NCBI GenBank assembly: GCA_900546065.1
Contig: URBK01000009.1
Span: 1 to 64,000 of the forward strand
Length of the DNA stretch: 64,000 nucleotides
From: an uncultured Alistipes sp.
Lineage (GTDB): Bacteria > Bacteroidota > Bacteroidia > Bacteroidales > Rikenellaceae
Direction of reading: 5' to 3'
In this document: positions 11,132-18,347 of the stretch, piece after piece
How positions within the stretch are numbered: the stretch's first letter is position 1
Layout of the letters: each line of letters begins with the position of its first letter
Notes under the pieces: model-generated
What the model was told of the DNA's origin: nothing
The model's input: only the letters and a program-made list of their open reading frames with translations
The model's database searches: none
Program-made: the position numbers and the translations under genes

Positions 11132-11232
11132 AACGATCTTATTTTAGGTAGGTTTAAGTATATGTCAAACTTCTTTACAAGATAAAGTTACGAATATTTT
11201 TTCTTTCCGCAAAATTTCTGTTAAAAAAACGT

Positions 11233-11270
11233 AAAAAAGGGAACTTTCCGCATGGGGAAATTCCCTTTTT
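11233..11270 (-). terminator. Terminator of the FKBP lipoprotein operon
   Basis: AAAAAGGGAA (11234-11243) pairs with TTCCCTTTTT (11261-11270), with more pairing inside; A-run on one side and T-run on the other. It follows the stop of the two-domain FKBP lipoprotein by about 90 bases. Confidence 0.8.
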
Positions 11271-11357
11271 ATCATATTTTTCATTATGTCGGCCGTAACT
11301 TACTGAGCATAGGACCTCTTTCCGAGAGCATCCGATCATGCCCGAAGGTATATGGCT

Positions 11358-12947
11358 CTACTCCTCCTCTGTCTCGCGCTCCTCGACATAGACCTGCCAG
11401 ATGAGGGGCGTGTAGGGCTGGATCTCCGTAACGGTGACTACCTCGGTCCCATCGGTAGAGGTACTGTTGCCGTACAGATAGTTGTTGTAGTAATAGCTGT
11501 TATAATAATTATTATAATAGTAGTCGTAATAGTAGTTATTGTAATAGTTATTATAGTAGCTGTTGCCGTAATAGCTGTTATAGTAGTTGTAATAGTTGTA
11601 GTAGTCGTAATAGGGGTTGTAGTAGTTGGACGATCCCGACGACGTGGTTGTCGTTCCCGCCACACCCGTAGCGCCATAGGCATTCGACGAAACCGAGAGT
11701 ATCACGTTCCAAGCTCCCAACTTCAGTTGCGGGAAGCCGTAACGCCATGCGTCCACACGGTTCGAGGTGCTCGAAGTGTCGTTTTCCTGATCGGTAGTAA
11801 ACTCGTAGGCCTCCTCCTCGTCATCATCGTCCACATCCGCTTCGGGGTAGACGATCTTCTTGATCTCGGGGATATTGGTATCCACCACGAATCCGTCCAG
11901 CAGGCGCGCCACATACCATATCTTGGCCACGTCGGTCGAATCCATCGGCTCGGCATCTGCCGGATCGAGGCCATCGCCGAAACGCTCCAGAAGCGTATCG
12001 TCGATCTCCTTGTTTATCTGTTCGAGGCTCTTCGTGCCGTAAAGCTTCCCACGCGTATATCCGGTCTGTCCCGAATAGAGCAGCGTGTCGCTGCGCAGGC
12101 AGTCAAAGTCGAGACCCTTCTTGGGGGTATATTTGTAGTTTATGTAGAGGCCCGCGATAGAGTCCACGGCCAGATGCCACAGATCGTCATACACGACCTC
12201 CTCCTCCGCGTCATCACCCTCGGCACGAGATACGGGACGCATATAGGTGCGGCGCAGCTTGGCCGCCTTGTCATCCTCATCCTCGGGGGCAAGGCCTCCG
12301 TTCAGCATTGCAAACGACTTGACCCACTGATCCTCGTAGGCCACGGGGTTATTGATATGTCCCCACACGTTCACATCGACGATCATCGGGCGGTCGGCGT
12401 CGAGCTTATATTGTCCCTCGTAACCTCCGTCACCACCCATACCCTGCGGGCCGGCAGCTATCGACGAGGGGAGGTAGAGGCGCATCTTGGTGCCGTAACG
12501 TACGGAATACTCCTCGTCACCGATCTTGAGCTTGTTGCGCAGAGCCATGTGCGTACCCTCAAGCATCGAGGTATTGTCCTTGCCGCAGAAGAGGAAGAAG
12601 GGAACGTAGTGCGTATATTCGGTATATGCGTTCTGCATGCGCGCCTGATCGGCGTCACGCGTGAGACATACGTTGCCCGAAAGGTCGCGGCACGTAACGT
12701 CGAACCACAACCACGCATTGTCGTCACTCACCGGAAGGCTGTCCGCCACGCCGCGGTCAAGCAGCTCGACATAGTAACCGCCATCCTCCTGATAGTTTTC
12801 CAGAAGGTCGGGACGGTGCTGCTCGATCCACGCCTGCAAGGCTATGCGCTCCACCTCGTGGAACTCCATCTCGCTCGACTTTACACACGAGGTCAATGCC
12901 ATCGCGCAGGCAACGGCAACACAGATTATACGGTTTGCAAATTTCAT
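11358..12947 (-). CDS. Two-domain FKBP-like lipoprotein with a Tyr/Asn-rich insertion
   Basis: 529 aa. Lipobox ending ALTSC (C21) predicts a lipoprotein. Two degenerate FKBP-type prolyl isomerase domains can be traced: the first ends in MRLYLPSSIAAGP plus MIVDVNVWG (about 150-215); the second runs from YVARLLDGFVVDT through QLKLGAWNVILSVSSNAYG and closes with IQPYTPLIWQVYVEE, the usual last strand of FKBP. Between NAYG and the last strand, exactly in the loop that lines the FKBP active site, lies a 54-residue stretch (441-494) with 29 Tyr and 16 Asn. Acidic low-complexity patches occur near 225-255 and 375-395. It follows another FKBP lipoprotein gene, likely in the same transcript. Catalytic activity is uncertain. 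Confidence 0.75.
   Translation of the reverse strand: MKFANRIICVAVACAMALTSCVKSSEMEFHEVERIALQAWIEQHRPDLLENYQEDGGYYVELLDRGVADSLPVSDDNAWLWFDVTCRDLSGNVCLTRDADQARMQNAYTEYTHYVPFFLFCGKDNTSMLEGTHMALRNKLKIGDEEYSVRYGTKMRLYLPSSIAAGPQGMGGDGGYEGQYKLDADRPMIVDVNVWGHINNPVAYEDQWVKSFAMLNGGLAPEDEDDKAAKLRRTYMRPVSRAEGDDAEEEVVYDDLWHLAVDSIAGLYINYKYTPKKGLDFDCLRSDTLLYSGQTGYTRGKLYGTKSLEQINKEIDDTLLERFGDGLDPADAEPMDSTDVAKIWYVARLLDGFVVDTNIPEIKKIVYPEADVDDDDEEEAYEFTTDQENDTSSTSNRVDAWRYGFPQLKLGAWNVILSVSSNAYGATGVAGTTTTSSGSSNYYNPYYDYYNYYNYYNSYYGNSYYNNYYNNYYYDYYYNNYYNSYYYNNYLYGNSTSTDGTEVVTVTEIQPYTPLIWQVYVEERETEEE
11466..11627 (-). repeat. Low-complexity Tyr/Asn-codon repeat inside the FKBP lipoprotein
   Basis: On the + strand this is a TAG/TTA/TAAT-rich tract (units like TAATAGTTATTATAG), encoding mostly TAT/TAC and AAT/AAC on the minus strand. 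It is strikingly AT-rich against GC-rich flanks and irregularly repetitive, so it could expand or contract by slippage in multiples of three. Confidence 0.85.
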
Positions 12948-13096
12948 ATCTTAAGCAATACTCTTTTTTCGTTTCACACTCTCTCGTTCCACACGCGCCG
13001 CGGCCGGAATCCGATTCCACGTCTCTTAACAGCCGCACATCCACTGCCGCCATTGCCATTCTGCCATGAGCGGCACCTCCCATCGCGCAGGAACGG

Positions 13097-13714
13097 TCAG
13101 TTCTTGACCAGCTTGTTTATGGTATATACCCACAATACAGACGACTCGACGGGTACGATACCCACCTGATCGCTGCCGTATGCCGCCTCGAAGGTCATGT
13201 AGGCCTCCACGCTGTCGCCTTCCCTGCATCCCAATAACGAGAGCTCCAAGCCTTTTATTATACTCGTAGTGCCCAAATTCACCGTCATGGGATCGGTACT
13301 CCAATACTCGGCATTGAGACCCTCCTCTACCAGAGCGGCCAACACCGTAGCGTCGTTGGTCATATATACCGAGGTGGTACGCGGCACACTGCCGGTGAAT
13401 ATATAGGCCGTATATGTCAACTCCACCTCGTCACCCATCTCGACCACGGCGCGGCTCTCACGGCCGGCATCGTAGTATGTCGAGATATAGCGGTAGACCT
13501 GCTGGTCGATCAACTCGTAAAACGGGGGGTTCGGTTCGAGCGAATTCTCCACATCCTCCTCGGCTATGAGCTGCGGCACATGCGACGAGGTAAGATACGA
13601 AACAATACGCTGACGCTGTGAAGTCAGTGCATCTTCGTTATCCTTGCACGCGGTAAACATCGCGCACGCCGCCACCGCCATAATGCAGCCTATGCAGGCA
13701 ACAAATCTTCTCAT
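13097..13714 (-). CDS. FKBP-type peptidyl-prolyl isomerase lipoprotein
   Basis: 205 aa from ATG 13714, which places a lipobox (MFTAC) after a hydrophobic signal; the upstream frame extension to 13795 lacks a signal and was rejected. The C-terminal half is an FKBP fold: VVEMGDEVELTYTAYIFTG, then INLG-like VNLGTTSIIKGLELSLLGCREGD, YMTFEAAYGSDQVG and SSVLWVYTINKLVKN. Probable role: periplasmic or outer-membrane folding helper. It is 149 bases upstream of the two-domain FKBP lipoprotein, same strand. Substrate unknown; several active-site aromatic positions are not conserved by eye. Confidence 0.82.
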   Translation of the reverse strand: MRRFVACIGCIMAVAACAMFTACKDNEDALTSQRQRIVSYLTSSHVPQLIAEEDVENSLEPNPPFYELIDQQVYRYISTYYDAGRESRAVVEMGDEVELTYTAYIFTGSVPRTTSVYMTNDATVLAALVEEGLNAEYWSTDPMTVNLGTTSIIKGLELSLLGCREGDSVEAYMTFEAAYGSDQVGIVPVESSVLWVYTINKLVKN

Positions 13715-13825
13715 AGCTAACAATTCGTGCAAAAATATGAAAAATAATCGACACGTCCAACCGCTTGCCACAATATATGCGGCCGTACCATGCACCCCTC
13801 ATCCGCACGCCCACACCACATACGG

Positions 13826-14410
13826 TCACATGCGCCGCAGAGCCTGACGCACGGCCTCCTCGACGGCAATCGAGGGCGACTCCTTGAGAATGGCCTTCAA
13901 CACCTTGTCCGAGGCGGCACGCTGGAATCCGAGCATCGTGAGCGCCGCCATCGCCTCGTCGTATATGCCCGAGGCCGCAGAAGAAGGTGCCGCAGAGACC
14001 GATTGCCCCATCACGGCCATCTTGCCGCTCAGCTCGACGATGATCTTCTGCGCCGTCTTCAGCCCCAAGCCCTTGACATTTTTCAGCAGCACCGCGTTCT
14101 CCGTAGCGATGATGTTCCGCAACTCCGACGGGCTGTATGTCGAGAGAATCGTACGCGCCGTGTTGCCCCCGACGCCCGATACGCTTATCAGCGCGCGGAA
14201 CAACTCCCGCTCCTCCTTCGCGGCAAAGCCGTAAAGCGTCTGCGCATCCTCGCGCACGACAAAGTGGACATAAAGCCGAGCCTCGGCGCAGTGCTCTAAG
14301 GCCGAGAATGTTTGCAACGATATATTGATATAATAACCGACGCCGGCGGCCTCGATCACGGCATACGTCGGCGCAAGTTCGGCCACCTTTCCGGAAATAT
14401 ACTCGTACAT
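13826..14410 (-). CDS. ruvA: Holliday junction helicase subunit RuvA
   Basis: 194 aa. Tetrameric RuvA binds four-way junctions and, with the RuvB motor, drives branch migration in recombinational repair. N-terminal OB fold (1-62), a double helix-hairpin-helix region containing LISVSGVGGNTARTIL and NVKGLGLKTAQKIIVEL (about 70-140), and a C-terminal three-helix domain (about 150-194) that contacts RuvB. ruvB and ruvC are not nearby. It is transcribed divergently from the Skp-like gene. Confidence 0.96.
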   Translation of the reverse strand: MYEYISGKVAELAPTYAVIEAAGVGYYINISLQTFSALEHCAEARLYVHFVVREDAQTLYGFAAKEERELFRALISVSGVGGNTARTILSTYSPSELRNIIATENAVLLKNVKGLGLKTAQKIIVELSGKMAVMGQSVSAAPSSAASGIYDEAMAALTMLGFQRAASDKVLKAILKESPSIAVEEAVRQALRRM

Positions 14411-14435
14411 AGGTTATTTTTGAGTTCGATCGATA

Positions 14436-14443
14436 CAAAAATA
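14436..14443 (-). promoter_or_regulatory. Candidate -7 element for ruvA
   Basis: Minus strand TATTTTTG, matching TAnnTTTG, 26 bases before the ruvA ATG. No TTTG at the expected -33 distance. The divergent + strand element starts 13 bases away, so the two promoters would overlap. Confidence 0.4.
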
Positions 14444-14455
14444 AATATTTTTTTC

Positions 14456-14463
14456 TACCTTTG
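14456..14463 (+). promoter_or_regulatory. Candidate -7 element for the Skp-like gene
   Basis: TACCTTTG, the same octamer found upstream of cdaA (15278) and, on the minus strand, lpxK (45135). Expected start about 14470, giving a leader of about 50 bases. Confidence 0.5.
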
Positions 14464-14521
14464 TGAAATATACGTCATTTTTATCTCAAAAACTAAAATT
14501 AAAAAACGGAATAGAGATACC

Positions 14522-15118
14522 ATGAAAAAAGTTTTTTGGACACTGCTCGTCGCCGCGCTGCCGCTCGTATCGTGCGACAACAAGACGACTGCTCCTGCGA
14601 CCGAAACAGCTGAGGTCGAGACACAAACTATCACCGGCGGCGATATCGCCTTTGTAAGAGTCGACTATGTACTCGCTCAGAGCCAGATCTACCAGACCGA
14701 GGGCGTAGCGCTCAAGGACAAGACCGAGAAGGCTCAGAACGCATGGGCCCAGAAGGAGAAGAACCTCCAGTATGAAGCATCGCAGCTTCAGGAGAAGTAT
14801 CAGAAGGGACTTATCACCACGGCCGACGCCCAGAAGCAGCAGCAAAGCATCGAAAAGAAGATTGCAAACTATCAGAGCAGCGCTCAAAAGGAGGCCCAGA
14901 CCCTCGACGAGGAGAATTACGTCTTCTCGAACCGCACGCAGGATCTTATCATGCGCGCCATCAAGGAGATCAACGCCGACAAGAAATACAAGCTCATCGT
15001 GAACGCTACGGCCCTGCTCGATGCCGACGACGCCCTCGACATAACCGAGACCGTTCTGGCAAAGGTGGACGAGCTCTATGCCGCCGAGAAGAACGACGCG
15101 GCCAAGAGCGACAAATAA
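14522..15118 (+). CDS. OmpH/Skp-like lipoprotein
   Basis: 198 aa from ATG 14522, which opens a signal ending in the lipobox LPLVSC (C18); the frame is open further upstream without a signal. The body is a Skp/OmpH-type protein: a short strand IAFVRVDYVLAQ (about 43-54), a long Lys/Gln/Glu-rich coiled-coil arm (about 60-150) and a returning strand KYKLIVNA. Skp is a trimeric periplasmic holdase for outer-membrane proteins; here it appears anchored by a lipid instead of soluble. Tandem ompH genes are usual near bamA in Bacteroidetes; this copy stands alone with its own terminator. Confidence 0.85.
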   Translation: MKKVFWTLLVAALPLVSCDNKTTAPATETAEVETQTITGGDIAFVRVDYVLAQSQIYQTEGVALKDKTEKAQNAWAQKEKNLQYEASQLQEKYQKGLITTADAQKQQQSIEKKIANYQSSAQKEAQTLDEENYVFSNRTQDLIMRAIKEINADKKYKLIVNATALLDADDALDITETVLAKVDELYAAEKNDAAKSDK

Positions 15119-15245
15119 CAATAACACCCGGGCCTTAAGGTAAGTGGCGGCGCTTGCGGCCGATCGCCGGAGAGTGCACTCCGCGCATGAAAACACAGCA
15201 CGCTGTTCAGACTGAAACAGCACGCCACACACACTAAAAAATACG

Positions 15246-15278
15246 ACGCAGACATACCCACATGTCTGCGTTTTTTTT
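15246..15278 (+). terminator. Terminator of the Skp-like gene
   Basis: ACGCAGACAT (15246-15255) pairs perfectly with ATGTCTGCGT (15262-15271), followed by T8. It sits about 130 bases past the stop; the end of the T-run overlaps the cdaA -7 box. Confidence 0.85.
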
Positions 15279-15285
15279 ACCTTTG
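15278..15285 (+). promoter_or_regulatory. Candidate -7 element for cdaA
   Basis: TACCTTTG starting inside the T-run of the preceding terminator, 20 bases before the cdaA ATG. No TTTG at the -33 position. Confidence 0.45.
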
Positions 15286-15305
15286 TCATCGTAAATCGAC
15301 AAACC

Positions 15306-16157
15306 ATGGATTTCATACCGTTTACATTCATAGATTTCATCGACATATTCTTCGTGGCGCTCATCATGTTCGGGCTCTACCGCATGACACGCGGCACAAA
15401 TGCCCCATACATCGTCTCGGGCATCATCGTCATATATATCGTCTGGGTCGTAGTGCGAGCGCTCAACATGGAGCTGCTATCCTCGATCCTCGGACAGATC
15501 GTCAGCGTCGGCGTTCTGGCCATAATCATAGTCTTCCAGCCCGAACTGCGGCACTTCCTGCAGATGATCGGCATGCGCCGCAAGGGCTTCAACTTCATAA
15601 ACCGCATATTCAACACCCACGACTTCACGGGCCCCAACCTCACCCCGATCATATCGGCCTGCACCGACATGTCGGAGAGCAAGACCGGAGCACTGATCGT
15701 ATTGGCACAGGAGAGCGACCTGCGCGACATCATCGACGGAGGCATCCGCCTCGACGCCCAGCTCTCACAGCCGCTTCTGGAGAACATATTTTTCAAGAAC
15801 GCACCGCTGCATGACGGCGCCGCCGTCGTGATGAACAACCGTATCGTCGCAGCCAAGTGCATACTGCCCGTGACGCAGTCGAACGTCCCCAAATCGTACG
15901 GCACGCGCCACCGCGCCGCCATAGGCATAACCGAGACGTCGGATGCCATTGTCGTAGTGGTATCGGAGGAGACAGGAGGCATATCGGTCGCATTCGGCGG
16001 CAAGATCGAACGCAACATCGCCCCGCGCAACCTTGCACAGGCGATATCACGACACTTTGTCAATGCCGACAACAACAGTAAGGAAAAGGATCGCAAACAC
16101 CGCAAGGAGCGGGAGCAGACGGCAGCAGATACCGGTACGGCCGCAGAGAACAAATAA
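15306..16157 (+). CDS. cdaA: Diadenylate cyclase CdaA
   Basis: Makes cyclic di-AMP from two ATP; membrane-bound second-messenger enzyme linked to cell-wall and potassium homeostasis. 283 aa: three N-terminal TM segments (about 8-85), then the DAC domain with the two catalytic motifs DGAAV (about 164-168) and GTRHRAAIG (about 197-205). A Lys/Arg/Glu-rich tail follows the domain. The usual partner CdaR (YbbR family) is not adjacent; a YbbR-like gene lies at 1944-2423. Confidence 0.93.
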   Translation: MDFIPFTFIDFIDIFFVALIMFGLYRMTRGTNAPYIVSGIIVIYIVWVVVRALNMELLSSILGQIVSVGVLAIIIVFQPELRHFLQMIGMRRKGFNFINRIFNTHDFTGPNLTPIISACTDMSESKTGALIVLAQESDLRDIIDGGIRLDAQLSQPLLENIFFKNAPLHDGAAVVMNNRIVAAKCILPVTQSNVPKSYGTRHRAAIGITETSDAIVVVVSEETGGISVAFGGKIERNIAPRNLAQAISRHFVNADNNSKEKDRKHRKEREQTAADTGTAAENK

Positions 16158-16214
16158 AAGCCAAACCCGATATACTCAGCCGCAGTTTAACGGCCGCAAT
16201 ACAAATATGTCAGG

Positions 16215-16253
16215 CGCAGAGTTCCAATCACAGGACTCTGCGTTTTCTTTTTA
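16215..16253 (+). terminator. Terminator of cdaA
   Basis: CGCAGAGTTCC (16215-16225) pairs with GGACTCTGCG (16233-16242) with one bulge, followed by TTTTCTTTTT. Confidence 0.8.
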
Positions 16254-16467
16254 ATCTTCAGCAAACGATGTTCTTACAATAGATTAATAGATACATAGGT
16301 ACATTATGTCGTTCCCGGCGGCAAATGACAGCATCAAATTAGGCATGCCGACAAGCCGACCTTAGACTGCCACACTATGCCTATTTCACACCTTATGAAG
16401 CACGACTGTCTGGCGCATGAGAATGGGTAATATTAACTCTAAAACGATGATGGCAGCGCATACGTAC

Positions 16468-16499
16468 AAAAAAGACGGAGAGCGCGATGCTCTCCGTCT
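16468..16499 (-). terminator. Minus-strand terminator downstream of secG
   Basis: AGACGGAGAGC (16473-16483) pairs perfectly with GCTCTCCGTCT (16489-16499) with a 5-base loop; the A6 run at 16468-16473 is the U-tail on the minus strand. It ends either the secG transcript or a separate RNA encoded just upstream. Confidence 0.85.
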
Positions 16500-16764
16500 A
16501 ACTCTGTTTATCTACGATTATGCCATCCCGAAGTCGGCAAGTCAAGGTGTAGGTCGGATCCTGCGGCCCTACAATCTGCCCTGTTTTGACCGCTCGTGAC
16601 ACTGACAGCGCATATCACGCCGACAACAAACAGGCTCTATGGGGACCGTAACATGCAATTACCGGACAGAGGGTTTTCCTGATCCGCCACCATGTTTATC
16701 CAGATTCCGCGGACCCGGCGGCTTCTCCTGCCACCTCATCTCTTCTCCCCCCCCCGGCAGTACG
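16473..16764 (-). ncRNA. Candidate structured RNA or long 3' UTR after secG (unassigned)
   Basis: Between the secG stop and a strong terminator the minus strand can form several stems: CGGA-CAG with CTG-TCCG around 16660-16690, GTAA/TTAC around 16646-16660, a GCCTGTTT / AAACAGG-GC arm around 16575-16636 nested in CGGTCCC / GGGCCG, and TGTAGG / CCTACA around 16550-16574. There is no ORF of note. It does not show the conserved cores of SRP RNA, tmRNA or RNase P RNA; a 6S-like shape is possible but unproven. It may simply be a 3' UTR. Confidence 0.3.
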
Positions 16765-17166
16765 TTACTCGGCCTGAGCAGGCTGCTCGGCAGCGGTACC
16801 CTCGGCTGCGGCGTCGGTAGCCGAACCGTCCGTTGCGGGGATCTCGGCTGCAGGCATGGCATTAACGGGAGCCGTCGTATTCACATGCTCCATCAGGGCG
16901 TTGGCATCCTTCTGAAGAGCGCTGTTGCTCGTCGATACCAGCGTCTGGTCCATAGCCAGCGTAGCTACGAGGCTCAAAACTACGATCAGAGCCGCAAGCG
17001 TCCATGTGGTCTTCTCAAGGACATTGGCCGACTCGCGCACACCCATCACCTGATTGGCGGCACCGAAGTTGGCAGCCATACCGCTCTTGGGGCTCTGCAC
17101 CAGAATGGCCAAAATGAGAATAACGCTCGCTATAAGAATCAATACGATACAAAGTGTGTATAACAT
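16765..17166 (-). CDS. secG: Preprotein translocase subunit SecG
   Basis: 133 aa with two TM helices (about 3-23 and 55-73) separated by the family loop GMAANFGAANQVMG. It assists the SecYE channel in protein export. The C-terminus is an Ala/Glu/Thr-rich extension of about 45 residues, longer than in E. coli but usual in Bacteroidetes. It follows the TPR-like gene by 37 bases and is last in the cluster that starts at 20627. Confidence 0.92.
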   Translation of the reverse strand: MLYTLCIVLILIASVILILAILVQSPKSGMAANFGAANQVMGVRESANVLEKTTWTLAALIVVLSLVATLAMDQTLVSTSNSALQKDANALMEHVNTTAPVNAMPAAEIPATDGSATDAAAEGTAAEQPAQAE

Positions 17167-17203
17167 AAATTTATATTTTTTAATTATTTTTCACCTCACA
17201 GTT

Positions 17204-17770
17204 TTATTCCTTACGGACACCGTCCGCCGCCTCGTCTGCAGTCCCGACACTCTTTTCAGTCCCTCCGGCCCCGTCACTGGCACCCTTCGCGGCACCCGAG
17301 GCGTCCAACTTGGCGATAAGTTCCGCAAAGTAAACACTTTTTTCGGGATTTAGCAAACTTAATTTGCGATAAGTTTCTCTGGCCATATCTTTCAGCCCCT
17401 GAGCAAGGTATACCTCCGCCAACTCCTCACTCACAAGATCATCCTCACCGCTGAACTTCGCCTCCGTGAGTATCTCCTCGGCAGGCCCATCCTCTTCGGC
17501 TACAATACGGTAGTTGTCCGACCGCAGAAAACGATCTATTATATCATCCGCCGTGATCTCCGTAAGTTTCGATATATCAACGGATTTAGCATCCAGATGA
17601 GGCACACGGCAAAGCTCTGCCGCCACCTCCGAAACTCCCGTCTGTACGCTTTGCGACGACGGTGACGACGGATCATGCCAGCGTTCCGAGCGCATGAGCA
17701 GCTCGACATCGGTACTCTCTATGACCACCTTATCCGCAGCAGCGGAATCCTTGTTCGATATCTTTCCCAT
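17204..17770 (-). CDS. Hypothetical protein with C-terminal TPR-like helices
   Basis: 188 aa, soluble, acidic. No motif in the N-terminal half, which is rich in Ser/Asp. Residues about 110-152 (SEELAEVYLAQGLKDMARE then YRKLSLLNPEKSVYFAELI) look like a tetratricopeptide pair and probably bind another protein; the rest is Ala/Gly/Asp-rich and likely disordered. It lies between lptE (6-base gap) and secG (37 bases), an order shared by Bacteroidetes genomes as I recall them. Function unknown; an envelope role is inference from neighbours. Confidence 0.7.
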   Translation of the reverse strand: MGKISNKDSAAADKVVIESTDVELLMRSERWHDPSSPSSQSVQTGVSEVAAELCRVPHLDAKSVDISKLTEITADDIIDRFLRSDNYRIVAEEDGPAEEILTEAKFSGEDDLVSEELAEVYLAQGLKDMARETYRKLSLLNPEKSVYFAELIAKLDASGAAKGASDGAGGTEKSVGTADEAADGVRKE

Positions 17771-17776
17771 CGCAAA

Positions 17777-18304
17777 TTACCAGTTCGAGGCCGAAGCCTG
17801 AAATATATCCGTCACCAGCTGCGATACGATCTCCTCGTCAAGCTGACTCTGAATGTCGGTCAGCAGCTGCGTAGATTCGTAGTCGGTGAAGGCCGTAAAC
17901 ACCTGATTGAAGGAGTTGTCGGGTTCGATAGCATTCGTAAAGCGTACGCGCACCGTTATCGTCAACCGGTTCAACAGGGCGTAGTTGTCGCTCGAGACCG
18001 ACGCCGTGGTCGAGGTATAGCCCGTAATCTCTCCCTCGAAGGCGAAATCGCCGCCCTCCTCCACCATCTCCAGTTTTGTCTGGCGCGAGAACTTGTCCTT
18101 CAGCGCTTCGGTCAACGTCGTACTCAGCGTAGGCGACACCATCGGGGCGTTATTCGGGAAATAGGCCACGCTGAAGGTCTTGGCACCGGCCGGAATACTT
18201 GCACCCGAGAGCGAATAACCGCCCTTGAAGAAGATGCAGCCACCCAGCGAGAGCGCACACAGCACCACTACGGCCATTACGGCATATCGGTATATACGAT
18301 TCAT
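17777..18304 (-). CDS. lptE: LptE-family LPS-assembly lipoprotein
   Basis: 175 aa from ATG 18304, which opens a signal with lipobox SLGGC (C22); the upstream extension to 18361 overlaps the preceding gene and lacks a signal. The domain starts GGYSLSGASIP and contains alternating strands and helices ending with a region for Leu/Ile contacts, as in LptE. LptE plugs the LptD barrel that inserts lipopolysaccharide in the outer membrane. Sequence conservation in this family is low, so context with secG and length carry weight. LPS genes kdsABD, lpxK are elsewhere in the window. Confidence 0.78.
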   Translation of the reverse strand: MNRIYRYAVMAVVVLCALSLGGCIFFKGGYSLSGASIPAGAKTFSVAYFPNNAPMVSPTLSTTLTEALKDKFSRQTKLEMVEEGGDFAFEGEITGYTSTTASVSSDNYALLNRLTITVRVRFTNAIEPDNSFNQVFTAFTDYESTQLLTDIQSQLDEEIVSQLVTDIFQASASNW

Positions 18305-18347
18305 TCTCAAACCTCTTCTCTTATCACTCTCCAACACTCTCTGCACT

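Larger units (their letters stand above)
16158..16764. other. Intergenic region between cdaA and secG
   Basis: 607 bases between converging genes. From left: the cdaA terminator (16215-16253); about 210 bases (16254-16467) in which I see nothing; a strong minus-strand terminator (16468-16499); and 265 bases between it and the secG stop, containing several potential hairpins and a C9 run (16747-16755). No credible ORF and no tRNA. Confidence 0.6.

Noticed and set aside
16517-16545. A minus-strand TTGACT-N17-CATAAT, close to an E. coli sigma-70 promoter
   Set aside because: Bacteroidetes promoters use TTTG and TAnnTTTG instead, and this one would transcribe only the terminator hairpin about 20 bases downstream.
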